Notes under the pieces: generated by a model | The model's input: only the letters and a program-made list of their open reading frames with translations | Databases searched by the model: none | Told to the model about the DNA's origin: nothing | Position numbers and translations under genes: made by a program | Part shown: in pieces, positions 17,601 through 26,088 of the stretch | Layout of the letters: the number at the start of each line of letters is the position of its first letter | Numbering within the stretch: the first letter of the stretch is position 1 | Origin: RUG14223 sp051881075 | GTDB lineage: Bacteria; Bacillota; Clostridia; Oscillospirales; Acutalibacteraceae | Assembly: GCA_051881075.1 (NCBI GenBank) | Contig: JBJEPE010000092.1 | Span: 124,001-188,000, forward strand | Length of the DNA stretch: 64,000 nucleotides | Direction of reading: 5' to 3'

Positions 17601-20600
17601 TCTTCTGTTGAGAGAGCTTCTCCTGCTCTTTCACCGTCAACTACAAGATACCAACCGTTGAATACATAGCCTTCTTCAAGAACTACTGAAAGCTCTACTG
17701 TGTCGCCCTCGCTGTATTCGCCGTTCTTGTCGTCGCTAACGATTGCTGCTGCTTCGTCGTTAGTTGTAACGGTAACCGTGTACTTAGGAGCCTCTACAGC
17801 ATACTTGTAGTAGCATACGGTTGTGCCGTCGAGATATACGCCGTTGTTACCGTCAGCAAATATATCTGCCACTGCTATAGTAGCTGTTTTGTTAGTACCG
17901 TCATGGAATATAACGTTTACATACTCTGAGCTAAGCTCGTATGAATATACCTTCTGACCATAGTCGTTTGTTTCAACAAATGTCATTTCAGGTGCAACAT
18001 CAAATGACTCTGCATTATTCTTTTCTGTGTTCCAAGCCCAAACGCGAATTGTATCGCCCCATGTTGTAGGCTTTGTGAAGTATACCGTTGTATAGGTTAC
18101 AGGCTCAGGCTTCTCTTCGCCAAGCTTATAGAATGAAAGCTTAACATTGTAGCTGCCTACGCTTGTGTACCATCTGCCCTCAGTATTGTTGTACATTGCC
18201 AAAATTCTTGTAGAAGCAACTGTACATGCAATTCTGAATGAACCGTCAGAGTTTAATGTAACTGCGAATGGCTCAGTTGCTGTATCGTCATATACTGTAC
18301 CTGTACCGGTAGTACCGCCAAGGTATTTGCCTGTAGCCTTATTCTTAATGTAGAAGTTGCCGTCTGTAGCATCCTCAAACTCCCAAATCATAGTGTCTGT
18401 AGGAGCAACAACCTTATCGTTGCTTACTGTAGCTGCTGTAGGCTTCATCTTTTCTTCGCCTGTAAAAGCGTACTCTGCATTTTCTGTGCTGTATATAGCT
18501 GTAATTACATAGCTACCTGCTGTAACTTCGCTTATATCAGTAATCTTATTGAAGCTTTCTGTTGGTGTAGGATCAACAGGATCCTCGCCCTCTGCTGTAA
18601 CATAAGCCTGAATTGTAACGTTCTCTGTACCTACTGTATAAGTAAATGTTTCTTCTGTTGAGAGAGCTTCTCCTGCTCTTTCACCGTCAACTACAAGATA
18701 CCAACCGTTGAATACATAGCCTTCTTCAAGAACTACTGAAAGCTCTACTGTGTCGCCCTCGCTGTATTCGCCGTTCTTGTCGTCGCTANNNNNNNNNNNN
18801 NNNNNNNNNNNNNNNNNNNNNNNNNNNNNNNNNNNNNNNNNNNNNNNNNNNNNNNNNNNNNNNNNNNNNNNNNNNNNNNNNNNNNNNNTTGTTTCAACAA
18901 ATGTCATTTCAGGTGCAACATCAAATGACTCTGCATTATTCTTCTCTGTATTCCAAGCCCAAACGCGAATTGTATCGCCCCATGTTGTAGGCTTTGTGAA
19001 GTAAACTAACGATGTGGTAACATTTGACTCTGCACCGAGCTTGTACAATGAAAGCTGTACATTATAGCTACTTGCACTTGTGTACCATCTACCTTCAGTA
19101 GTGTTGTACATTGCCAAGATTCTTGTTGATGCAGATGTACATGAAATTCTGAACGAACCGTCTGAATTTAATGTAACTGCGAATGGCTCAGTTGCTGTAT
19201 CGGTAAATACTGTTGTTGTGCTTGTAGCACCACCAAGATATTGGCCAGTAGCCTTATTCTTAATGTAGAAGTTGCCGTCTGTAGCATCCTCAAACTCCCA
19301 AACCATAGAATCTGTAGGAGCAACAACTCTACCGCTGCTAACTGTAGCTGCTGCAGGCTTCATCTTTGCTTCGCCTGTAAATGCGTACTCAATGCTTTCT
19401 GCTGTAGCTGTGATTATATAGGTGCCTGCTGTAACATCCTCAAGGCTTGATATCTGATTGTAATCTGCCTCAGGCTCTACCGGAGTTACAGGATCATCTA
19501 TGCTCTCGCCCTCTTTTAAAACATATGCTGTAAGAACAACATCATTTGCACCTACTGTATAAGTGCCTTCCTCGTCCTCGCATATAGGTGTATCAGCTCT
19601 TACGCCGTCTATTACTTCGTACCATCCGGCAAATGTATATGTCTCATCATATACCAAAGCTAAAAGATCAACTGTATCGCCCTCGTTATACTCGCCGCTG
19701 TCAGTATCATTTACCTCAACTATTGCCGCATCATCGACATTTGAGGTTATAGTAATTGTACGCTTTGTATCCGGCTCTACAGGAGCAGCCACGCCATAGT
19801 TATATCCTATAACTGTATAGTCGCCGTTGGCGTCCTTTGTTGAAAGATAATAACCGTTATATTCATCCGTCATAGGAATATCAACTGTTTGAACGCTGCT
19901 TCCGTCATTGAATACAACTCCTGTATAAGCTGCTGTACCGTAATAGTACTTATATACATCCTGACCATAGTCATTTGTCTCTACAAATGTTGCTTTCTCA
20001 CCTGGCCAGTCTGCATTCTCAAGACCGTTGTCATCAAACATATAAACGTAAACATTTGACCAGTTATTATTGTTTGTAAAATAAATTGTATTTGCCTCTG
20101 CTACAGGGCCGCTTGAGCTACCGCCGAGCTTGTAGAGGTTAATGCTCTGTGTTCCGTTTGAACCGAGGTTTTCCGGTGCATACCATCTTACTTTTGTGTT
20201 GTCCTTATACAAAGCTAAAGCTCTGCCTGAAGGAACTGCAAGTAAGAAGTTACCGTCTGTGCAGGTGATAGTAACATCTACACCTGCATCTGCCCAGCTA
20301 CCTGTTGTAGATGTGGTGTTATTGATGAATTTACCTGTGCTACCCTTAATTGTAAAGGTACCGTCTGTGCTTCCTGCAGCAAATGTAAATACTGCAGTAG
20401 CATCAGGATTAGTAATTGAATCGCCTGATGGTGTAACAGTAACCGGCGTCATAGCAGTACCGTTGCTGGTAACAGCATATGTAGTGCCGTCTACTGTGGC
20501 AGTAATTAAGTAATCACCGGCCGTTAAGTCACTCAGGCTCGTTATCTTAGTGTAAACTGCGTCATCTGCTGCGAATGCCGATAAGCAAGTAAACGAGCTG

Positions 20601-20653
20601 AGCATCATTAAAACGGCCAGTAAAACTGCTGCGCTTTTTCTTAAATTGCCCAT
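14603..20653 (-). CDS. Giant secreted dockerin protein with five repeats of CBM26-like starch-binding and InlB-like modules
   Basis: The predicted 2,016 residues (length uncertain because of an N gap) begin with a signal peptide ending near SAFAAD. Five copies follow of a unit with three parts. The first is a beta-rich domain of about 145 residues that starts like ITSLSDLTAGDYLITA and ends YKLG. The second is a roughly 100-residue module beginning VYFTKPTTWGDTIRVWAWNT, close in pattern to CBM26 starch-binding modules. The third is an InlB-type repeat with GEYSEGDTVELS and GWYLVVDG. Three extra InlB-like repeats precede a C-terminal dockerin with two calcium loops, DFDGNFSITIAE and DFNSDGNSNLLD. 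A dockerin would plug the protein into a cohesin scaffold, as in the Ruminococcus bromii amylosome. No catalytic domain is visible, so a binding or adhesion role is likely. A strong promoter lies at 20717-20745. Confidence 0.85.
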   Translation of the reverse strand: MGNLRKSAAVLLAVLMMLSSFTCLSAFAADDAVYTKITSLSDLTAGDYLITATVDGTTYAVTSNGTAMTPVTVTPSGDSITNPDATAVFTFAAGSTDGTFTIKGSTGKFINNTTSTTGSWADAGVDVTITCTDGNFLLAVPSGRALALYKDNTKVRWYAPENLGSNGTQSINLYKLGGSSSGPVAEANTIYFTNNNNWSNVYVYMFDDNGLENADWPGEKATFVETNDYGQDVYKYYYGTAAYTGVVFNDGSSVQTVDIPMTDEYNGYYLSTKDANGDYTVIGYNYGVAAPVEPDTKRTITITSNVDDAAIVEVNDTDSGEYNEGDTVDLLALVYDETYTFAGWYEVIDGVRADTPICEDEEGTYTVGANDVVLTAYVLKEGESIDDPVTPVEPEADYNQISSLEDVTAGTYIITATAESIEYAFTGEAKMKPAAATVSSGRVVAPTDSMVWEFEDATDGNFYIKNKATGQYLGGATSTTTVFTDTATEPFAVTLNSDGSFRISCTSASTRILAMYNTTEGRWYTSASSYNVQLSLYKLGAESNVTTSLVYFTKPTTWGDTIRVWAWNTEKNNAESFDVAPEMTFVETXXXXXXXXXXXXXXXXXXXXXXXXXXXXXXXXXXSDDKNGEYSEGDTVELSVVLEEGYVFNGWYLVVDGERAGEALSTEETFTYTVGTENVTIQAYVTAEGEDPVDPTPTESFNKITDISEVTAGSYVITAIYSTENAEYAFTGEEKMKPTAATVSNDKVVAPTDTMIWEFEDATDGNFYIKNKATGKYLGGTTGTGTVYDDTATEPFAVTLNSDGSFRIACTVASTRILAMYNNTEGRWYTSVGSYNVKLSFYKLGEEKPEPVTYTTVYFTKPTTWGDTIRVWAWNTEKNNAESFDVAPEMTFVETNDYGQKVYSYELSSEYVNVIFHDGTNKTATIAVADIFADGNNGVYLDGTTVCYYKYAVEAPKYTVTVTTNDEAAAIVSDDKNGEYSEGDTVELSVVLEEGYVFNGWYLVVDGERAGEALSTEETFTYTVGTENVTIQAYVTAEGEDPDVPVDPTPTENFVKISDINDVTAGSYIITATSDSIEYAFTGEAKMKPAAPTVSNGKVVAPTDSMVWEFEDATDGNFYIKNKATGKYLGGATGTGTVYDDTATEPFAVTLNSDGSFRISCTSASTRILAMYNTTEGRWYTSAGSYNVQLTFYKLGAEAVVTTSTVYFTKPASWGDTIRVWAWNTEKNNAESFDVAPEMTFVETNDYGQKVYSYELSSEYVNVIFHDGTNKTATIAVADIFADGNNGVYLDGTTVCYYKYAVEAPKYTVTVTTNDEAAAIVSDDKNGEYSEGDTVELSVILEEGYVFNGWYLVVDGERAGEALSTEETFTYTVGTENVTIQAYVTAEGENPDVPVDEAFIKISGADSLSAGSFIITAINDTTEYAFTGGAKMVPTTDFTVTNDTIATAEATDTMTWIFEATDGGYYIKNKATGKYIGWTSSTTVAWDDTATQVFTITANDDGTYTLALAINGRKLGLYTSNNAEARLYSTVGSNIVNLNLYKLGEQSSEPTTTTTVYFTKPASWGDTIRIWAWNTDKNIAEDFANAPVMTFVETNSYGQKVYSYELSSEYTNVIFHDGTNQTETIAVADIFADGNNGVYLDGTTVCYYKYAVEAPKYTILVGSDNENCLVDEDVMGEYEEGEKVTLTVLEYEGYEFLGWYIGSTKLSAQTTYEYTVGTTDVEIVAKFREITTQTYTVIVDSDTASCTIDDVSGDYADGTKITLSVIKYDGYNFLGWYVNNECVSTDTTYEYTVTEDAEIVAKFEAIEVVEKYIVTVESDTTGCTVADVDGEYEAGTKITLSVTKYDGYKFLGWYIGSTKLSDSTTYEYTVTGYAEIVAKFEALIYVALDVDDASHGTIVGSDELYVEKNTPFTISASALAGYVFAAWTVDGVQVSTSATYTVSDGVTSAVNYTATFKMLGDFDGNFSITIAEVTKLLDSLSGKAALTASESAVADFNSDGNSNLLDAYLMYIKTRA
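16465..19470. repeat. Three near-identical tandem units of about 1.05 kb in the dockerin gene
   Basis: Three central units repeat in direct orientation at about 1.05-kb spacing: a shared motif occurs at 19356, 18441 and 17388. Stretches such as 16660-16980 and 17700-18020 are almost identical at the DNA level, including silent positions. This points to recent duplication or gene conversion and explains the assembly break at 18789-18888. Confidence 0.85.
18789..18888. other. Assembly gap (100 N) inside the dockerin gene
   Basis: Exactly 100 N lie between sequences that are 229 bp apart in the neighbouring repeat copy (17739-17967). The true gap is therefore probably about 229 bp, or that plus whole units. 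Both 100 and 229 leave remainder 1 when divided by 3, so the reading frame stays open across the placeholder by chance. Confidence 0.9.
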
Positions 20654-20716
20654 TTGTTAAATCCTCCTAAAATAAAAAATATAGTAAGCTCATTTTAAGC
20701 TTATTTTGTTAATTTT

Positions 20717-20745
20717 ATTGTATCACATTACCATTTAATTTGCAA
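20717..20745 (-). promoter_or_regulatory. SigA-type promoter of the dockerin gene
   Basis: On the minus strand TTGCAA (20740-20745) is followed after exactly 17 bases by TACAAT (20717-20722). Each box differs from consensus by one or two bases. The start codon lies about 64 bp downstream with AGGAGG in front of it. Confidence 0.7.
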
Positions 20746-20821
20746 TGTATTTTTTTGAATTTTATAAAAAATCCAAAATTACAGTTTTTACCATTATAAT
20801 ATAAGTTAAAAACGCACAGAA

Positions 20822-20852
20822 AAAGAGAGTTTGAAACACTCAAACTCTCTTT
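20822..20852 (-). terminator. Terminator after htrA
   Basis: A perfect 13-bp stem AAAGAGAGTTTGA (20822-20834) / TCAAACTCTCTTT (20840-20852) with a 5-base loop is followed on the minus strand by TTCTGTGCGTTTTT. It lies 18 bp after the htrA stop codon. Confidence 0.85.
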
Positions 20853-20870
20853 ATAAGTGGTTTTATTATA

Positions 20871-23249
20871 TTAATTCTGTGATTGACCGGTGTCTGCAAG
20901 CAATGTAACCGTTACCTTAATTTCCTTGTTTTCACTTGGTCTGTAAAGGGTAATTACTGCCTTATCTCCGGGACTGTATGACTCCAATTCTTCATACAGA
21001 GTAGCAAAACAATCTATCTCTTTACCGTCAAGCTCTACGATTATATCGTTGACCTTAGCCATCGTACCGGCAAATACGCTGTCATCGGTAAATTCTATAA
21101 TGATAATTCCGCCGTTGATATCATATCTGTCTGCATCATATAGCGGTACAACCTGACCTTTTATACCGAGTCTAACTCTGTTTTGAACATAGCCTTTTGT
21201 AATAAGGTCGTCAACTATAGTTTTTACTACCCTTGAAGGAATGGCAAATCCCATACCCTCATATTCTTCATCTACGATTTTTATTGTATTTATGCCTATT
21301 ACCTGACCGTAAAGGTTAGTAAGAGGTCCGCCTGAATTGCCGGGATTAATGGCTGTATCCGTCTGAATGTACTTAACATAGTTATCGGAAGATACCGGCC
21401 TGTCTTTAGCGGATACGATACCCTTTGTAATAGAGTGTGAGAACTCTATTCCGCCCGGGTTTCCGACTGCGACAACATCCTCGCCTATTTCTACAAGGTC
21501 AGAATCCATAAACTCAGCAGGAATAAGCTTTGATGCCTTTATCTTAATAACGGCCAAGTCTGTACGTGTATCAAATCCAACGACCTTACCTGTGTAAACG
21601 TCATCATTATAAAGGACTATCTGTATTCCGTTGCCGCTTTTTGAATTAAGAACAACATGGCTGTTAGTAACTATATATCCGTCAGAGCTGATAATAACGC
21701 CTGAGCCCTCACTTGTATAGTCGCCCTCCATAGCCGTGTTGTTCTCATAAACCAAGACACTTACAACAGAAGGATTAACACGTCTGTATGCCGCACGTGC
21801 GGAATACTCGCCGTCTGTACGTACATTCTCAAGCTTTATATTCGGTCCGTCAGGGTTTATACCGGTATCTTCATCCTCAGGTGTGTTGCTGTCCGGCAGT
21901 GAGCTTGTGTTATTTTCAGGCTCACTTGGTGTTGCCGAGCTGAGTGAATCATCTATCATTCCGTTTAGCATATCAAGGAATCCGCCGTTACCTGCCTTAT
22001 CTGCACTGTAAAATACAAACGCACCGACAAAAAATAAAAATAACACAACAATAAATGTTAGATATATAACACCGCCCGGATTTTTCTTCTTGATAGGTTT
22101 TTGCGGCGGCGGTACGGGTTGATTATAATTACCTCTTGTGCTGTCGGCTATCGGCATCGGCGGGACTGCCATAGGTACAGGAGCCTGAATAGGCATAGGT
22201 ATCTGAACCTGCGTAGACATCTGAACCGGCTGATATCCGCCATATATCGGTTGAGCATACTGCACAGGTATAGGCATCTGTCCGTAGTAACTCGGCTGTG
22301 TATAAACCTGGGGTTGTACTTGAGGTTGTACAGGAGGTTGTACAGGAGGTTGTACAGGACGCTGTACATTGTTGCCAAAGTAAGGCTGAGAGCCTAAATT
22401 AGGCATCTGCGGTTGCGCAGTAAACACTCCATTCTGTGCCGCACTCTGCTGTATATCGGGCTTTTCTTCTATTTCGGGCGTAGACTCTGCCTCATATTCC
22501 TCAGCAGGATCGTTTTCAAACACTTCCGCATTATTGAATGTGTCAGCATTGATCTCTTTCTTTATCTGCTCGATAATAACCTCTACCTTGTCGCTCGGAT
22601 CTTCACTTTCCGCCTCCGCCTTTATATCAGTGGTTGCTACACTTGGCTGTGCCGGTTTTGCCGCTACAGGTGCAGGTGTTACACCGGGCTGTGCCGCACT
22701 TGCCGCTACAGGTGCAGGTGTTACACTGGGCTGTGTCGGACTTGCCGCTACAGGTGTAAGTGTTGTACCGGGCTGTGCCGGACTTGCCGCTACAGGTGCA
22801 GGTGCTACACTTGGCTGTGTCGGACTTGCCGCTACAGGTGCAGGTGTTGTACCGGGCTGTGCCGGACTTGCCGCTACAGGTGCAGGTGTTGTACCAGGCT
22901 GTGCCGGACTTGCCGCTACAGGAGTAGGTGTTGTACTGGGCTGTGCCGTACTTGCCGCTACAGGTGTAGGCACTGCTCTTGGCTGTACAGACTTTACCTC
23001 GGCATTCTCCAACGGCTTTGCATTTACTATCGGCACAGATTCCGGATTTTTTATCGGTTCCGCTTCTGTAGGCATTGGCACAGCACTTACCGGCTCTTGC
23101 GGTATACTTGTGTTCATATCCTTTAACTTACGCATAAGCTCATCAAAATTATTTCTATCTCCTGCAGTTTCAGGCTGTTTTTGCGCAGAAACTATATCAG
23201 GAATACTATTTTGAGTATTGTTACTTATAAAATCATTGTTTTCTGTCAT
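20871..23249 (-). CDS. htrA: HtrA/DegP-type membrane serine protease with PDZ domain
   Basis: The 792-residue protein has an unusually long N-terminal cytoplasmic region (about 1-390) rich in Pro, Ala and Gln, including eight copies of a 14-residue unit centred on PVAAS. One membrane helix follows (about 393-415, VIYLTFIVVLFLFFVGAFVF). The outer part is a trypsin-like protease with the triad in NSHVV (His), TRTDLAVIK (Asp) and NPGNSGGPL (Ser), then a C-terminal PDZ domain (about 685-785). HtrA proteases degrade misfolded exported proteins. It follows the sensor kinase and response regulator genes, an arrangement like the CssRS-controlled HtrA proteases of B. subtilis. The ATG has AGAGGCG upstream, and a terminator follows at 20822-20852. 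The protease call is secure; control by the adjacent two-component system is inference. Confidence 0.93.
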   Translation of the reverse strand: MTENNDFISNNTQNSIPDIVSAQKQPETAGDRNNFDELMRKLKDMNTSIPQEPVSAVPMPTEAEPIKNPESVPIVNAKPLENAEVKSVQPRAVPTPVAASTAQPSTTPTPVAASPAQPGTTPAPVAASPAQPGTTPAPVAASPTQPSVAPAPVAASPAQPGTTLTPVAASPTQPSVTPAPVAASAAQPGVTPAPVAAKPAQPSVATTDIKAEAESEDPSDKVEVIIEQIKKEINADTFNNAEVFENDPAEEYEAESTPEIEEKPDIQQSAAQNGVFTAQPQMPNLGSQPYFGNNVQRPVQPPVQPPVQPQVQPQVYTQPSYYGQMPIPVQYAQPIYGGYQPVQMSTQVQIPMPIQAPVPMAVPPMPIADSTRGNYNQPVPPPQKPIKKKNPGGVIYLTFIVVLFLFFVGAFVFYSADKAGNGGFLDMLNGMIDDSLSSATPSEPENNTSSLPDSNTPEDEDTGINPDGPNIKLENVRTDGEYSARAAYRRVNPSVVSVLVYENNTAMEGDYTSEGSGVIISSDGYIVTNSHVVLNSKSGNGIQIVLYNDDVYTGKVVGFDTRTDLAVIKIKASKLIPAEFMDSDLVEIGEDVVAVGNPGGIEFSHSITKGIVSAKDRPVSSDNYVKYIQTDTAINPGNSGGPLTNLYGQVIGINTIKIVDEEYEGMGFAIPSRVVKTIVDDLITKGYVQNRVRLGIKGQVVPLYDADRYDINGGIIIIEFTDDSVFAGTMAKVNDIIVELDGKEIDCFATLYEELESYSPGDKAVITLYRPSENKEIKVTVTLLADTGQSQN
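22645..22975. repeat. 42-bp tandem repeat in htrA (eight PVAAS units)
   Basis: Eight consecutive 14-codon units of the form PAQPGTTPAPVAAS, with small changes, encode a proline/alanine-rich stretch before the membrane helix. Tandem units of this kind can change copy number between strains. Confidence 0.85.
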
Positions 23250-23353
23250 GGCAATTCGCCTCTTTTCGTTACAATTATAACAATAATACCATTTTTAAGG
23301 CAATAAGTAAATATCTTTTTTAACATTCTTGATGAATATTTTTTATAATCGTT

Positions 23354-25144
23354 TTATTTCTCAATATCCGTTGATTTTTCATCTTCTTTTATCTCAGATG
23401 TTACCTCTTGAATTTTTTCGTCTTTATCGTCAGCCTTTACTGAGATAGCATTATCAGATTTAGAGGAACCCTTGAGCAAGTGATGAGATTTTAATTCCTT
23501 TTTGGGTATAAAGAACTCAAAGCAGGTGTATTCATCTATCTTACTTGACGCATAGATATCGCCACCGTGCAGACGTAATATCGTCTTAACTATATAAAGT
23601 CCAAGTCCCATTCCCTTTCTGTCTATTGAGCGTGATTTATCGGTCTTATAGAATTTTTCAAAAATGTGCATAAGCTCATCTTGCTCTATGCCGTGACCGC
23701 TGTTAATTATTTTTATTATACATTTATCGTTTGTTTCTATTGCCTTAACCTCAATATATCCACCTTCATTTACGAATTTAACGGCATTTTCAACCAAATT
23801 ATAAACCACCTGATGTATCATATCAGGATCGCCGACAAGCTGTATATCATTATTTATGCTGTCAAGCCCTCTTATATCAATATGCTTGCTCTCTATATTA
23901 TTCTCAAAAGTTAAGAATGTATTAAAAATAGTTGATGAAATATTAAAGTTCTCCTGTCTTAGCTTCAGCTCTCCGCTGTCTATTCTGGATAGTGACAGCA
24001 TCGACTCAACCAGCCTTGAAAGTCTGCGTACCTCGCTCGAAACTATCCTTAGATAGTTATTCTGCTTTTCGGCGGGTATAGTGCCGTCAAGAATACCGTC
24101 AACAAAGCCCGATATTGTAGTCATAGGAGTTTTAAGCTCATGCGATACGTTTGCAACAAAGCTGCGGCGTACGTTTTCACTGGAAGCAAGCGAATCTGCC
24201 ATTTGGTTAAACGAATATGACAGTTGGCCTATCTCGTCCTCACTTGAAACATCTACTCTTTTTGAAAAATCTCCCTGTGCAAAGCTCTTGGTTGCAATTA
24301 CCATCTGATGTAACGGTCTGAACATTTTATATGTCCATACGGCTACTACTATTATAATAATAAAAAGCACCATAAGCGTGGCTATTACCAATCCGTCAAA
24401 TATAGCCCTGCTAAGCTGTGTGATCTCATAGGTATTGGTAGTAACCAATATATAGCCTATATTCTTCTTATTGTTAAGCTGCATTGGTTTGGCAACTATG
24501 TGCTGTTCCTTACATAGATACTTATTTATGCTGTCACCGAAATTTAGATTTTCGGGTACATTGACAACCGTACCCAATGTAGAAATCCTGCTTATACCGC
24601 TTTCATTTATTTCATCTATATCGGTATCGTTAAGCGTTAGCATATTAAGGCATGAACTATTACTCAGAGGATTGTTCTTTAACAAATCATTCTTACCGCA
24701 TTTTATATAAGAGTAGATTATATTGCCGTTCTCATCAGCAATAAAGAAATCGGAATTTACACTTTTTGCTATTATCTTAAGATAATTTATAAGCGTAGAT
24801 TTATCTGAAACATAATTTTTAATGTTTACATCCTGATAAAGCTCCTCATACCTCCAATTATACAAATCGGAATAAGGATCGGAATACGGAAAGAAATAAT
24901 TAAAAAAATCAAAATAATCTCTGCTTAAACTACCGTTTACCTGCTCTTCTATCTCATTGCTTATTTCAACGTTTACCATTTCAATAATGGAGTTTGCGTT
25001 GGATTGTAGCATATTTTCCTTTACCTTTTGTACGTTTTTTATGGTATTGGTAATAACAACACTGCCAAACAGTATAAAACCGGCAAGGAATATAATCATT
25101 ATTGTACGAATGTATTTCCAAAATAAGCTTTTTCTTCCAAACAT
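23354..25144 (-). CDS. Sensor histidine kinase
   Basis: The 596-residue membrane kinase has two helices (about residues 13-33 and 252-275) flanking a roughly 215-residue external sensor domain. A HAMP domain follows (about 275-330), then a HisKA domain with the phospho-acceptor in VSHELKTPMTTISGFVDG and a HATPase domain with VYNLVENAVKF (N box) and RKGMGLGLYIVK (G box). The last 45 residues are a charged, Lys/Asp/Glu-rich tail. The gene lies 85 bp downstream of the response regulator, and a hairpin sits between them. It is upstream of htrA, so it probably senses an envelope or secretion stress signal. Start ATG with GGAGGA upstream. Confidence 0.94.
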   Translation of the reverse strand: MFGRKSLFWKYIRTIMIIFLAGFILFGSVVITNTIKNVQKVKENMLQSNANSIIEMVNVEISNEIEEQVNGSLSRDYFDFFNYFFPYSDPYSDLYNWRYEELYQDVNIKNYVSDKSTLINYLKIIAKSVNSDFFIADENGNIIYSYIKCGKNDLLKNNPLSNSSCLNMLTLNDTDIDEINESGISRISTLGTVVNVPENLNFGDSINKYLCKEQHIVAKPMQLNNKKNIGYILVTTNTYEITQLSRAIFDGLVIATLMVLFIIIIVVAVWTYKMFRPLHQMVIATKSFAQGDFSKRVDVSSEDEIGQLSYSFNQMADSLASSENVRRSFVANVSHELKTPMTTISGFVDGILDGTIPAEKQNNYLRIVSSEVRRLSRLVESMLSLSRIDSGELKLRQENFNISSTIFNTFLTFENNIESKHIDIRGLDSINNDIQLVGDPDMIHQVVYNLVENAVKFVNEGGYIEVKAIETNDKCIIKIINSGHGIEQDELMHIFEKFYKTDKSRSIDRKGMGLGLYIVKTILRLHGGDIYASSKIDEYTCFEFFIPKKELKSHHLLKGSSKSDNAISVKADDKDEKIQEVTSEIKEDEKSTDIEK

Positions 25145-25185
25145 ATCTATTCCTCCATTCTAAAAAATGATGCGCCGTTTTTAAA

Positions 25186-25219
25186 GGCTTGCCTAAAAAG
25201 TAAATCTTTCAGACAAGCC
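25186..25219 (-). terminator. Intergenic hairpin between response regulator and kinase
   Basis: GGCTTGCCT (25186-25194) pairs with AGACAAGCC (25211-25219) with one wobble; TTTAAAAACGG follows on the minus strand. It lies between two genes expected to be cotranscribed, so it may act as a partial terminator lowering kinase relative to regulator. Confidence 0.5.
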
Positions 25220-25229
25220 CATAAAAATT

Positions 25230-25916
25230 TTATTTTACCTCAAATTTATATCCTACGCCCCACACGGTCTTAAGTACCCATTTATCAGAAACACCCTCAA
25301 GCTTCTCTCTTAAACGCTTGATGTGTACATCTACCGTACGTGAATCGCCGTAATAATCGAAGCCCCATACCTCATCAAGCAACTGGTCACGGGTAAACAC
25401 ACGGTTAGGGTTGCTGGCAAGGTGATAGATAAGCTCCATTTCCTTAGGCGGAGTATCTATCTGAACACCGTCAACCTTAAGCTCATAGTTGGTAAGGTTA
25501 ATAGACAGTTTATCCCACTTTACTTCCTTTACCGGTTCTTCTTCAGTATGACCTGCACGGCGTAATACCGCACGGATTCTGGCTATTACTTCTTTAGCCT
25601 CGAACGGCTTAACTACATAGTCATCTGCACCAAGCTCAAGACCCAGTACCTTATCGAATACCTCTCCCTTAGCGGTGAGCATGATTATAGGACATTGAGA
25701 TATTTTCCTTATCTCTCGGCAAACCTGCCAACCGTCCAGCTTAGGAAGCATTATGTCAAGCATTACAAAATCAGGATCTTCAGAGCGGAACTTCTGCAAC
25801 GCTTCTTCACCGTCATTTGCTATAACAACATCATAACCCTCTTTTTCAATATATAATCGAAGCAATTCGCAAATATTGGTATCGTCATCTACTACTAAAA
25901 TTTTACAAGCACTCAT
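25230..25916 (-). CDS. OmpR/PhoB-family response regulator
   Basis: The 228-residue protein has a receiver domain (about 1-120) with acidic pocket DDD, the phospho-acceptor Asp in FVMLDIMLPKLDG, a switch Thr in IIMLTAKGE and Lys in VVKPFEAKE. The winged-helix DNA-binding domain (about 130-228) shows the conserved LIYHLASNPNRVFTRDQLLD and RTVDVHIKRLREKL. It starts the regulator-kinase-protease cluster, and GAAAGGAAG precedes the ATG. Regulators of this type include PhoP/CssR-like proteins; the precise regulon cannot be told. Confidence 0.95.
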   Translation of the reverse strand: MSACKILVVDDDTNICELLRLYIEKEGYDVVIANDGEEALQKFRSEDPDFVMLDIMLPKLDGWQVCREIRKISQCPIIMLTAKGEVFDKVLGLELGADDYVVKPFEAKEVIARIRAVLRRAGHTEEEPVKEVKWDKLSINLTNYELKVDGVQIDTPPKEMELIYHLASNPNRVFTRDQLLDEVWGFDYYGDSRTVDVHIKRLREKLEGVSDKWVLKTVWGVGYKFEVK

Positions 25917-26088
25917 TTAAGCACTTCCTTTCATGTTCTGTCAACCTTATAATATGTGCCGACTATTTTGCATTAATAAAAAACAACAAAATATAACAGC
26001 CATTTACATCTTATGTACTTATTATAATATCTTTTTCTCCCAAATACATGAACAATTTAAAAACTAACGCTTAAAAATTATTGTAAAA

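Noticed and set aside
22413..23214. Long plus-strand reading frames opposite htrA
   Set aside because: They are antisense shadows of the tandem repeat and Pro/Ala-rich region; their Cys/Arg-rich or Gly/Ala-rich translations come from repeat codons, and no ribosome binding site is present.
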